Source: Rhizopus arrhizus (Eukaryota > Mucoromycota > Mucoromycetes > Mucorales > Rhizopodaceae). From it: a stretch of DNA of 64,000 nucleotides. The first letter of the stretch is position 1, and every line of letters starts with the position of its first letter. Shown here piece by piece: positions 42,526-53,147 of the stretch. The translations under genes and the position numbers were made by a program. A model generated the notes under the pieces. That model made no database searches. It saw only the letters and a list, made by a program, of their open reading frames with translations, and was not told the origin of the DNA. The stretch covers positions 930,001 through 994,000 of the forward strand of contig JAKZZE010000002.1 in NCBI GenBank assembly GCA_024220505.1, written 5' to 3'.

Positions 42526-44202
42526 TTACTGCATAGGATTAGCAGCAGCAGAAGAGGAAAAGCCAAGGCCAGGAGAAGAAAAGGCCCAAGAGGGATAATC
42601 CTCATGGTCAAGGTTTGTGGGGAACTCCTTGTCGAAGTAGTCCACCACCCTTCTTGTTCTATTGATGGTGCCTTTTTTCGACAAGGAGTCTCTCCATGCT
42701 TTTTGAAGAGAAGCATGGAATTCGTCCACCTGTAGATTAATTAAAGGTATATTAGAAAATAAATACTATAACAAAAATACTACTTACTGCTTTACTTCGA
42801 AAGAGTGGTCTTTTTACCACAAACACAGGACCATGTTCATCCTCAGGGCCATCTTCTTCCTCTGAGGTCCAATCGGCTATCAGAAGCTTTTTTCGAAAAG
42901 GAAAACGAGCTTCAAATTCCTCTGGGGCTGCATTGTAAGCATTTCGCCTCATGGCGAGCTTCTAATGTAAAGAAGTAATGTAAGTACTTCAAACACTATA
43001 TATTTCAATTTTCCTGTTGTATCCACACAACTAGTAAAGTGAACATTCATGGATAAACGAGAGATCTCCGCAATAGCCAACTCTGCCCTGTTGTCCCTAT
43101 CGGCGTTCCCACGACTATATCGGAACCTGATTATAACAACGGCAGTTCAATCCAACCTTATTCGATAATTATCGTTAGATCAATAATTTATCTACTTCAT
43201 TGTCCCTTGATTCGTCAAGAAGACAGCGGCTATTGATTATCTACTATCTTTCCTTTATCTTCCCATCCTTCCCACATTATTCTTTTAACCGATCAATTGA
43301 AATAGCGGTAAAGATCCAGACATCCAAAAAGTATAAATAGCCTCAAATGTTTTTATTAATAAAGCAATATATAATCTTTAGTTTCACAACTATTGTCTTT
43401 TTTAGTTTTTGTCTCTTATTTTAATACTTGGCAAAACATTTCCAATATTAATTACTTACTGCATGCACACGACTACGACGCGTTGATTCTTCTGACGTAG
43501 CCGTTAGCCCCTTACTTTCTCTCACCATGTAGTTGAATTTGTTTCTGACCATGCTGCGCAAGTCAGAAACAGTAATGCCAGCAGAAAATGGCTCCTTCTT
43601 GGCAGCTGCTACAAGCAAATCTCTGACTTTTGCGTTTTGATTGTAGCGCAAGACCTCCTTCAGGTCAAAGGTAATACCACGAGGGACCAGATGCTCTTTG
43701 TAGTACTTCAATATGAAAGCCTATATTTCAAAAAGGGTAAAACAAAAATTTAGTTATTATTTTGCACATGCTAATTTAGCTTTTAAATTCAAATTACACT
43801 TGTGGAGGCCTTATTCTCTTTGACCTCAGAAGGTTGCTGCTGTGGAGGCTGCTGTGGAGGCTGCTGCTGCTGTTGCTGCCCTTGTTGCTGTTGTTGCAGC
43901 AATTGCGTTAGCTGCTCAATCTTCAGCTCCTGCCGACGTTGATTCTCCTCCTGTCGGCGTTGAATCTGCTCCTGCTGCTGCATCTGAGCAAAGATGGCCT
44001 CAAGGGTTTGGCCATTTGCAGAAGAGCCAACTGGGCCATGAAGGCGAGAAGGCTCAAAGCTGTCAAAAGACGCAACAGCAGTGGAAGCAGGAGAAGAGGA
44101 AGGGAGAACAGTGGATGATGATCCAGTAATGCTTGAAGATATTCTTGCCCTTTTAGGGGCATTGCTGGGAACGTTGATGGGAGTGGCAGCACGACGAGAC
44201 AT
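42526..44202 (-). CDS. Four-exon protein of CACTGC element B, unknown function
   Basis: Exons 44202-43798, 43720-43460, 42961-42788 and 42729-42526, all phase 0, total 1,044 nt and 347 residues. Introns are 77, 498 and 58 bp; the second is 69 bp without the solo LTR. Exon 1 is 405 nt, the same as in D, and holds a basic PKRAR segment, a Ser-rich part and a Gln-rich coiled coil (about residues 70-125). Exon 2 has NAKVRDLL and DLRSMVRNKF; exon 3 has TSEEED; exon 4 has EFHASLQ and SWAF. The D protein shares the SEEED and AWAF landmarks and the KVxxLL/DLR pattern, so the two are distant relatives. The first donor is GTAATT, weaker than the others. Nuclear DNA-binding accessory protein is a guess. 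Confidence 0.7.
43015..43438 (+). repeat. Solo LTR inside intron 2 of the element B gene
   Basis: TGTTGTATCC...TTGGCAAAACA, 424 bp, flanked by TTTCC at 43010-43014 and 43439-43443. It is antisense to the gene. It has TATAAATAGCC and AATAAAGC in the sense direction. A second copy, inverted, lies at 58863-59285. The splice sites of the intron are untouched. Confidence 0.9.
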
Positions 44203-44544
44203 TTTTTAAGACAAATTATATAAAAAGGAAGAAAAAAAGAAAAAAAAAAAAAAAACAGGGGTTTAAAATAAATTGAAGATGAATACAAAACAAGGTGATA
44301 CTTTCATTTATTTTACAAAAAAGCAAAGAAAAAAAAAGCCTTTGGAGTTAAAGATATTACATTTAAATAAAAAAAAAGAAGAAGAGAAAGTTTAAACTGT
44401 TTATGAATAGCCTCTCTGAATATTTCAATAGTTAAACAGTATCAAAGAAAACTTATTGTTAATTGATAATAGGTAATTGTAACACAAGTAAAATGAGGCT
44501 ATAAAAAAAAGTCCTTTTTTTTCCTTTTTTTTTTTTCTTTTTTT

Positions 44545-44760
44545 TTAAAAAACATTCTTTCTAAAAGGTAAGTTCTTAATATTATATAAATCGTATTCCT
44601 GTTCTAACGGTACTTGTACTTTAGTAATATTGTATAGATTGCTTTCTTTATGGTTTAAATGGTCTTTATAAAGTCTTTTTCCCAGAATTATTATTGCTTC
44701 TTCTTTTCCTTGTTGGTATAAGCTTGACTGGTTTCTTTTTTTTTTTTTTTCATGGTCCAT
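44545..44760 (-). CDS. Short lysine-rich ORF of element B, equivalent to 5556-5819
   Basis: 71 codons beginning MDHEKKKKRNQSSLYQQGKEEA and continuing with NITKVQVPLEQEY and LYNIKNLPF. Most differences from the A copy are single-residue changes. Its C-terminal part overlaps ACTTACC, a donor on the opposite strand. Coding status is uncertain. Confidence 0.35.
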   Translation of the reverse strand: MDHEKKKKRNQSSLYQQGKEEAIIILGKRLYKDHLNHKESNLYNITKVQVPLEQEYDLYNIKNLPFRKNVF

Positions 44761-45312
44761 CTAAAGCAAGGTACTATTACTTTTACTACATACACTCAAT
44801 AGCTAATAATTATTATAGATGTGTGCTGCTTTTTTTACTTGTGAGTATACGCTTAGCTAGTTTACTTCCCATGGTCTATCTAAAGAAAGGTACTATTACT
44901 TTTACTACATATACACAATAGCTAATAATTGTCATAGATGAATGCTGCTTTGCTTTGGCCTCCTCTATCTCTTTTCTGTCTTTGCTTTGGTTCTTAAGTA
45001 CTGATGTCTTTTCTTTTGCTTTGAGTGTCCAAGTCCTTGAATCCTTTGAATCCTTACGTCTTTGAATCCTTGGGCTCGGCTTTTTTTTTTCTTTTTTTTT
45101 TTTTGAAAAATTTTAAAGTTCCACAAGGTTAATTGATGTATTTTTAGATTAGATGCTGCTATTCTGGTGACATTAGGTAAGTCAAGTACACTTTTAAAAC
45201 GCTACAAGCAAAGAAATACTATGTATTGTTATTATTATTTTATTTAAATAAAAAAAACGCTATTTTTTATAAACAAAATCCCTATTTTTTGTGTATATAA
45301 AGCAATATTTAT

Positions 45313-45500
45313 TGCAATATGAATGGTCAATAAAGAAGTATATAAGCTGTATGAGTGGTTCATAAAGAAGTATATAAGCTATATAAGTGGTTCATAAAGA
45401 AATATATAAGGCAATATGAGTGGTCAATAAAGAAGTATATAAGGCAATAGGAGTGTTCGATGAAGAAGTATATAAGGCAATATGAGCGGTCGATAAAAGA
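45313..45500. repeat. Subterminal tandem array in element B, about six units of 32 bp
   Basis: Units contain GCAATATGAGTGGTTCATAA and AGAAGTATATAAG with a few changes each. The array lies about 265 bp from the right end. Confidence 0.75.
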
Positions 45501-46232
45501 ACAAAAAGACATATAAAGTAATGTTTTAAAACGTATCATTCGTTGCCCAAACGTTGACTATCATTGATTAAAACGTAAAAAATGCTTCAGTAAAAGAACA
45601 CTAAATGACCTCCTCTTGCTTGCGTAAAAGTTATTTAACGATTACTGAACTGCATCGAAAATCGTTTAAAACAGCAATAAAATTCCGCGGATTTGCGTTA
45701 AACTTCGCGTAGTTGCGCTCATTTATGCTAAAAAACTACGTTTAACATCTCCAATTATTTGCAGTGGACTTCCTTAACGTGCGTCGTTTCTGGCTTTCGG
45801 TGTGTCCCGCCTGTGTGTTGCGTTGCGTGCCAGCTGGGTATCTGGTCCACCTTCCCTCCCTTTCGGTGTCCCCGTTGGCATTCCTTTCTGTTCTCTCTTT
45901 CCTCCCTGGGTTTTGACGCCGCTGCTGTTCTGGTCGGTCTGCGTTGTGTGCTGTTTGGTGAGCAGCATTATCAGCGTTGCAAGGATGCCCACCTCGGGCT
46001 TAATGAAGCATGTCTCTCTCTCTCTGTTCCAAGTCTTCGTCTGTCGCTTCAGCCAAATAATTGCCCTGCTTACCCTCCCTTCCCTTCCCCCTTAACAGTT
46101 TGTATGCTTTCCCAGTTCGTTCTGTGGTCAAGCAATTAATGACACATATGTCGCCTGCATATTTGACCAATAAAAAAAAAAAAAAAAAAATAAAAACTTT
46201 CGTCTACACCAAGAAACCACTTTTCTTTCGAT

Positions 46233-46418
46233 ATGTGCTATGTTCGCCAGGGTGGCCTCTTTTTCTCAAATGAAACACCGATGTGTTCGGGTGACGTAGA
46301 CCGGAATAGACTTAGGTATGGGTCGGACAGCTATTTGACCCTGAGTGCTGGTCGTGCTGAGATTGAAATGATGGTGGAAGTTAAGGGTTCTCAAAAGGGT
46401 CCTTATCCTAATGCTTGA
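46233..46418 (+). CDS. Orphan 61-codon ORF in the original upstream flank of tRNA-Val
   Basis: The frame (MCYVRQGGLFFSNETPMCSG... ending GSQKGPYPNA) has balanced composition unlike the AT-rich surroundings, and its stop is followed within 20 bp by an LTR-like TGTAATGG. It might be the tail of an old retroelement ORF. I recognise no family. Confidence 0.2.
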   Translation: MCYVRQGGLFFSNETPMCSGDVDRNRLRYGSDSYLTLSAGRAEIEMMVEVKGSQKGPYPNA

Positions 46419-46436
46419 TCAATCGATATTCAAGAT

Positions 46437-46761
46437 GTAATGGTGGCCTTATGTATTTTTTGAAGAATAATGGTGGTCCCATTTAAATTGTAGAAGTATA
46501 ACGGAGTGGCTAGCAGCCAATGAAAAGTATAAAAGGATCACAAGTTTTTATTGAATAAACAATATACAGTCTTCTCTTTATTTTTTTTACTTTATTCTTT
46601 TTACACTTACTTTACGCCTTTAAAGTCAATACTAGTTCTCTTTTTCCTGGTTACTGTTTTAAATTTCAAGCTATTCAAGGTAAAGCATAATCAGGGGAAA
46701 AGCATATATCACTTTCGTATTTCGAAATGTTTACTTGGATCCGCCACCGGATAAACGTTTT
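46437..46761 (+). repeat. LTR-like remnant cut by element C
   Basis: TGTAATGGTGGCC, then GTATAAAAGGATC and TTGAATAAACAATATAC in the spacing seen in the other LTRs here. The 3' end is missing where element C begins. Confidence 0.4.
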
Positions 46762-49418
46762 CACTGCAAATAATCGTTCCAATTAGGTACCGGATTGCGC
46801 AAGATTGCTCTTCTTTTGGGTAACGGATTGTTATTTTTTTTCCTGAAAAAAATTAAATCTTGCTGTATTGATCATTTTTGAATTTTGAAAAAAGATTTAG
46901 ATACGAAAAACATATAGAAATTTAACGATGTTATTATTTTTTTTGTGGTGTAAGTATTCATAGAGTTATTCATGTTTTTAAAAAAATGTCTTTTTTTACA
47001 AATGATCTTTTTTTGGAAAGCGTATTTCTCTCCATTGTTTAAAGACCGATATTTTCTTTTTTTTATTTTTGAGGACAAAATGCGGAAAACAAAAGCATTC
47101 TGCGATTATTTTGATCAGAAGAATACATATTAGGAAGGCAGTCTGTGCTTTTTAGCTTAGCTCATTAGAAACGTGTAACAGAACGTAACAAAATAGTTGC
47201 GTTTGGGAAAAAAAAAAGTAAAAAAAAAAAAAAGACAAAGTTAAAGAAAAAGACTGAGTAAAAAAAAAAAAAAGAATATAGCAATAAAAGGTTCCTTTTT
47301 CAAATGAAAACAATAATTTAACAGCAAATATACTTTATAGAAATGCAAATGTTCTTGCATTATAACAAAAGGATACATGTGTATTCTAAAAAGAATAAAA
47401 AAATAAAGAAGCTCTGCTCACATTTTATTACAAGGCAGTTATAATTAACAAATACAAGCACATTTTTTTTGTTTTCAAGTAAATAGATTGCTTTATTATT
47501 TTTCATGACAAATAATATAAAAGAATATATGTTTTTAAGCTTATACTAGTTCATTACTTACTTCATGTTTACACATGGGTGTAATTTGCCATTAGCCATT
47601 AGAGATGTTAACATTGCCAGCTTCCTTTACCAAAAAGGGCTTTTCAGCAGCAAGCAGTAATATAAGTTTGGTATTCTTATGGTTTTATCATGTTGGGAAG
47701 AACAACTTTGCTCATGAGGCTCATGTTCATCATCCGAATGTGACCCATTAGGAATTCCTAATGTAAAAAAAAAAAAAAAAAAAGAAACCGACATTAGACT
47801 TGGTTGTTATTACTTTTTTATAAACTTACATATGATCAATACTTGAGCATTCTTTTTTATCTTTTGTACCTTTGACATCTAGTATATTCCATGAAACAAA
47901 ACAAGGGAGAAAAAAAAAGATATTGTTTTACTGCTATAATTTGTTAAGATACCGACCTTTTTTTTTATTTCAAGTAAAAAATAAAATAAAATAATACCCT
48001 TCATGCTAAACATATTGCATTCAAGTAATAAACCTTGTTCAAGCAATGTATCAGTTATCTTTTGGGATACCATTAAATGTAAACTATATGAAAAGCAACA
48101 GTTTTTGATTTCTAATATGGATAGACATTGAATAAGTGTAACATTGGTAAAATAAGGCTACAAAAAACGCACTTCTGTTTTTTTTTTTCTTTTTTCTTCT
48201 TCTCTTTTTTATAAAAGGTAAGTTCTTAATATTATATATATTCTATTCCAGCTCTAATGGTGCTTTTACTGTAGTAAATATGTATCGGCTGCTTTCTTTA
48301 TGGTTTAAATGGTCTTTATAAAGTCTTTTCCCAGGATTATCATTGCTTCTTCTTTTCCTTGTTGGTATAAGCTTGGCTGGTCTTTTTTTCTTTTCTTTTT
48401 TTTTAATGGTCTATGAAAGCAAGGTACTATTACTTTTACTACATACACTCAATAACTAATAATTATTATAGATGCCTGATGCTATTTTAGTCGTTTGTAT
48501 ACGCTTAGCTAGTTTTCTTCCCATGGTCCATCTAAAGAAAGGTACTATTACTTTTACTACATATACACGATAGCTAATAATTGTCATAGATGAATGCTGC
48601 TTTGCTTTGGCCTCTTTCTGTTTCTTTCCTTGTTTTTACTTTGGCTCTTAAGTACTGATGTCTTTTCTTTTGCTTTGAGTGCTCAAGTCCTTGAATCCAT
48701 GAATCCTTGTGTCTTTGAATTCTTGAGCTTAGCTTTTTTTTCTTTTTTCTTTTGAGAACTTTTTGAGTTCCACGAGACTAATTGATGTATTTTTAGATTA
48801 GATGCTGCTATTCTGGTGACATTAGGTAAGTCAAGTACTCTTTTAAAACGCTACAAGCAAAGAAATATCATATTTTGTTATTATTATTTTATTCAAATAA
48901 AAAAAAGCTATTTTTTATAAACAAAATCCCTATTTTTTTATGTGTATAAAGCGATATTTATTGCAATATGAATGGTCAATAAAGAAGTATATAAAGCAAT
49001 ATAAGTGGTTCATAAAGAAATATATAAGGCAATATGAGTGGTTCATAAAGAAGTATATAAGGCAATATGAGTGGTTTATAAAAGAGCAAAAAGACAAATA
49101 AAGTAGTGTTTTACAAAGCGTGATTGGTTGCCAAGCACCATTAGATATCAAATTGATAATAAACAAGAGCCACAACGTAACTGATGAAAGATCCATCTTG
49201 CAAGATCAGTTAACGAAAAAGTCTCCCAACAGTCTCCTGTGTTGGCCACAAATCTTGCACCATCACATAACCAAAGGGCGAACAATAACTTACACGATTT
49301 GTGGCAGAGACAGGAGGCTGTGCGTGGATAAATCTCTTACCTGATTGTACACGATTGTAAATTATTTCGCAAGATTGCTAGTCAATCAGGTAACGAATTT
49401 GCACTATTATTTGCAGTG
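46762..49418. mobile_element. CACTGC-terminus DNA element C
   Basis: Left end CACTGCAAATAATCGTTCC, right end (reversed) CACTGCAAATAATAGTGC. It is element A in inverted orientation with the same landmarks: 7-bp repeats (about two copies), palindrome at 47746-47763, 120-bp repeats, and a four-unit subterminal array (48961-49085). It has no four-exon gene, and the short ORF is broken by a frameshift. Flanks TTT and GGC show no target duplication. D' starts 2 bp after it. Confidence 0.65.
48961..49085. repeat. Subterminal tandem array in element C, about four units
   Basis: Units of about 32 bp (GCAATATGAGTGGTTCATAA, AGAAGTATATAAG), the same family as in A and B. Confidence 0.7.
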
Positions 49419-49420
49419 GG

Positions 49421-52417
49421 CACTGCACCCAATCACCGTTATCCAAGTTGATAAAGTTGATCTTTTTTGATAGTGGTAATTCTATTAAATGAGTGAGAAC
49501 TCGGATTTAAATGTTAGAAAGCTGATTTTTATATCAGAAGAAAGCTTGAAAAAAATAGATTGTAAATCTATAAAAATAATCAAAAGTATATAATATGTTT
49601 GTTGAATAAAAAGACATTGTATTTTTTAAAAAAATAAATAATTTTCTGCTGTGCTACATGATGCCATACAAGATTACAAATTGGGAAGACTATGCTTTTT
49701 CAACTTCAGTGCAATATTTTTTAACTTCAACAAAGATCGAAAACACAGTTCTATTGGCCTACAAGCTCGGAAATCCAAGTGATTGAGTCGTGGCGTTTTC
49801 TTTTCAAGCATTCTTCGGTTCTCATGTCGTATTTTACCAAAAAAAAAAAACTTTGTTTAATACAAAAAGAGATTTATTTTGGTTACTAATGAACAAAAAA
49901 AAAAAAAAAAAAAAAGAAAGAGTAAAGAGGCACATATGAATAAGAGGGATGAAACTCTTATATAAGTGCATAATATCGCTATAATAATAAGTATAAAAGT
50001 ATGTGTTTATAAATTGGAACAAAAAAAAAAAAGAATGTGAATATAGTAGAAAATTTAAAAGATTGAATAAAATATATAAAAAAAAGAAGGATTCTTTTGG
50101 CTCTAAAGAAGTTAATCTTGTTTTAAAGCTGAAAAAGATATGTTTTAAATAGTAAGATCACGGCATAAAAAAGACAGAGTATTTTTGATAATCATTTTTA
50201 TTTTTTGAGAGTAAAGGAAAAAAAAGGCGGCAACAGAATGAATGTCTATTATGCTACACGTCTTGAGGTTTCTATGAAAAGGTTAAAAAACAAAAGAAAA
50301 AGTATATTGTTACTGAGTACTTTTGAAAAAAAAAAAAAAAAGTTGCAATGTTGAAATTGTAAAAAAAAAAAAAAAAAAAAAATACATTCCCAGCATTGGC
50401 ATTACAAAAGGAATCTCCATTCAATGTATTGTTTAAACTTGAATAAAAAAAAGGAGCGTTTTAAATTTGGGTTTTAAAAAAAAAGTACTTTAGAAATTTT
50501 TTCATTAAAAAAAATAAAAGTGGACTAAATATGACGAAGGTGGAAAGCATTAAGCAGAAATCTAAAATAAGATTCAAAGACCACAATACAAACGGCAAAC
50601 TGATTTTATCTGTAACCAAATCTAGAATGAAACAAAGGTAAAAAAAAAAAAATTAAATTTAAAGATCTAAACACCGCTTTCATTTTTTTTTGTTTTATTT
50701 ATTTCACAAGTTTTTTATTTTTTTTTTTAAAACAGCAAGTTGATTTCATCCAACTCTATTTCACCACCAAAAGCCCAAGCGATACTCTCTTCAGTTATAT
50801 TTTCTTTTTTGATGAAGTCAGGAACAGGCAACGAGCATTTTCTTTGTATACGAGGAAGAAATTGGATGCTGTTATTTCCAGTTCTTTGCCTCTTTGCCTT
50901 GTCACTTGCTATCTGATCATCCAACAGCTTAAAAAATTCGGTACACTGAATATTGGATAATTAGTTGATTGCGCTTAAAAAGATATTAATTAAACTTACA
51001 GCAGGTGATCTGTAATTTGGTACGCGAACTTCAAAATAATCAACTGTTTTCTTGCACAAGACAGACATGCGTTCCTTTTCAGTGAAAGGAGTTATTCTAT
51101 CTGGATTTTGCTCCAGAAGAATTTCCTCCACCTTGTCGATTATATCATTGTTGTACATGTCTTCTTCTTCAGACATGTATTGCTGTTGAAGCAAATACTC
51201 ACAGTTTGGATAGTTTTCGTAAACGCCTTGATCCTTGTACTGCTCGTATATAGCCTTACGAGCTCTTGTTTTCTAAAAAAGCAAAGTTAGTTATGCAAGT
51301 ACAATACTTTATGTAGCACTTACAGCACTTCTACGAGTGACTTTTGCTGCTTTTCGTTTTCTTATAAATTCTTCAACTGGATCTTCCTCTTCACCCGTGG
51401 ATATTCCCGCCTTCTTTGTATAATATTGGCGCTCGAGGTACTTGCGCAAATCGCGGTTGTTGGTATTTTTATATGAATAATGGCTATTCACATAATCCTG
51501 CAGCAATTTAAATACTCTTTGATTTTCAGCAGACTTCAGAGGCTTTTCAAGAACATATTGAGATGATGGCGGCAGGTTGTTGTAGTGATTTCTCACAGCA
51601 TCCTATATTTCAGAGAAAAGCGATTAGTATATTTGTTTAAAATTGAATTTTAATGTTCTTACTTTGACAGCAGTAGCAATCGGCTTTGCGCCTTTGCCTG
51701 ATTCTGCTTCAAGCTCATCGTATGCTTCTTTGAGCTTGCTGTATGCTACTTGCAAGGCCTGCTTTTCCTCTTGCTCTTTTCGAAGCATCTCCTTCAAACC
51801 ATCATTTTCTTTTCTTAGCTCCATATAAATGGAAAAAGAAAGAGATACTTCATCAGTCTCCATGTCTTCGGCTTGGCGCATTCGCTTCTGAACATGGGTC
51901 ATGGGAGGAAAACCAGGCCTAGGATAGGCAAAGCTATCATGAATGGCATCGCTTGAAGCAAGCTCAGGAACAACAGCACGAGAAGGAACAGCGATTGGTT
52001 GCCCAACAGAGTTAGAGCCACGAGCATTGGCAGGAGCAGGGTTGAATTGAATACCACAATCAGACATATTGTTATAAGAGTAATTTGAAATAAAGATAAG
52101 TGAGCTTGGCATCAAAATTGAATCTTTCTTAAATATCATCGAGTTTACAATGAAACTCAGTCTTAGTATAGCAAAAAAAAAAAATATAAAAAGATTTCCT
52201 TTTCGAAATTTTGTTCCTTTTTTTTCTTTCTGTTCAGCAATTTCCTTTTTCAACATCGCTCCGGTTATCGCAAGGTAAGTAAAAAAAAAAAAAAAAAAAA
52301 AAAAAAGAAAAAGAAAAAGAAAAAGAAAAAAAGAAAACTTTAGTTCTAGCATGCTGTAGTAGACATTCATACATGTATCCATGGCTGCTGTAGTTCCTTC
52401 GGTTCTTTGCATATCTG
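49421..52417. mobile_element. CACTGC-terminus element D', second copy of D, truncated by Gypsy-3
   Basis: Starts CACTGCACCCAATCACCG like D and is nearly identical to 584-3541 over about 2.96 kb, apart from A/T-run lengths and scattered substitutions. An extra A-rich block occurs near 50341-50375. It stops at 52417, where the LTR of Gypsy-3 begins in the short divergent ORF, and the rest of the element is absent. Confidence 0.75.
50727..52067 (-). CDS. Four-exon protein of element D', copy of the D gene
   Basis: Exons 52067-51663, 51602-51324, 51272-51000 and 50945-50727 have the same lengths as in D (405, 279, 273, 219 nt), phase 0 throughout, 391 residues. Donors are GTAAGA, GTAAGT and GTAAGT; the last acceptor is TTCAG, where D has TTCGG. 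Amino-acid changes are few (MSDCG for MSDRG, DAV for DAM, for example), and both frames have stayed open, which suggests recent duplication or selection. The open frame continues upstream to 52412 but has no support there. Confidence 0.7.
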
Positions 52418-52836
52418 TGTTATCTCGTAAGAATAAAAAAGACTATAAAATTCAATGAGACTTAAAAAAGTTATATTTTTATTTAATATTATTGTATCTG
52501 GTATTTATATCCTTTTCATGAAGATTCAATTAAATCCTTTTCAAGATACTTTAATTAATTATAGCTGTAGATCTAGCATGAATAAATTTTAGTATGAAGA
52601 CCTGTTCCTGGTTATGCAAGTGGACTGTTTATAATTATTTAAGTAGATCTATTTTTCATTTATGTCTCATTGCATCAGGAGCTATATTAAAACAACTTGT
52701 ATTGAGTTAAAGGAGTGGAATTAGTTATGACCGAATAATAGAGAAAAGACTGTAATAAATCTTTGTAAAGCATTCACTACTCTGATTTCTTATAAATTGA
52801 ATATGAATCATGTTTAAAGTATGTTGGGATACGACA
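52418..52836 (-). repeat. 3' LTR of Gypsy-3
   Basis: 419 bp, TGTTATCTCG...GATACGACA in plus-strand reading, inserted in the D' sequence after ATCTG. It differs from the Gypsy-2 LTR. Confidence 0.8.
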
Positions 52837-53147
52837 TTGCCCCCTTCCAGGTCATAACTACTTCTGGATTTAGATTCATGAGTGTTCAATTGTGAAGACG
52901 AGTGTAAGTGAAGTTCTCTGTTGTGTAATATTGAGCAAAGCAATATGTAATTCGTAAGTGCATGTTATAAGAATGTGTAGGTAGCAACATGTGAAAGGTT
53001 TTTTTATGTTGACGATTCTACTTATAAATGAACTGTGGATAGAATGTGGATGGACATTGTAAATTGGATTATTGGAAGTTTTTTAAATTATTGAAAGGTA
53101 GCGTAAGGCGTTGAGATAATACGTATTAAGATGAATTGCAGTCACGG

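Larger units (their letters stand above)
40859..45766. mobile_element. CACTGC-terminus DNA element B carrying a four-exon gene
   Basis: Ends CACTGCAAATAATTGG and its inverse CCAATTATTTGCAGTG. GAC occurs on both sides (40856-40858 and 45767-45769), while the undisturbed SINE copy 1 has a single GAC at 85-87, so a 3-bp target duplication is proven by an empty site. Outer parts match A and C; the middle carries a spliced gene (42526-44202) and a solo LTR inside its second intron. No transposase domain is seen in 4.9 kb. Confidence 0.85.
40803..46203 (+). mobile_element. tRNA-derived SINE-like retroposon, copy 2, with element B inserted
   Basis: Without B (40859-45766 and one GAC) it is about 490 bp, starting TGCAGGTTCGAATCCTGCC and ending in an A-rich tail (46170-46197) and CTTTCGT. 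It is flanked by a 16-bp direct repeat, CTACACCAAGAAACCA, at 40787-40802 and 46204-46219. Repeat length, A-tail and variable 5' end point to LINE-type target-primed reverse transcription. The repeat is the first 15 nt of tRNA-Val (minus strand) plus one base. Confidence 0.8.

Noticed and set aside
42429..42716. Hydrophobic ORF overlapping the last exon of the element B gene
   Set aside because: It is another frame of exon 4 and a poly-T run; the spliced frame explains the conservation.
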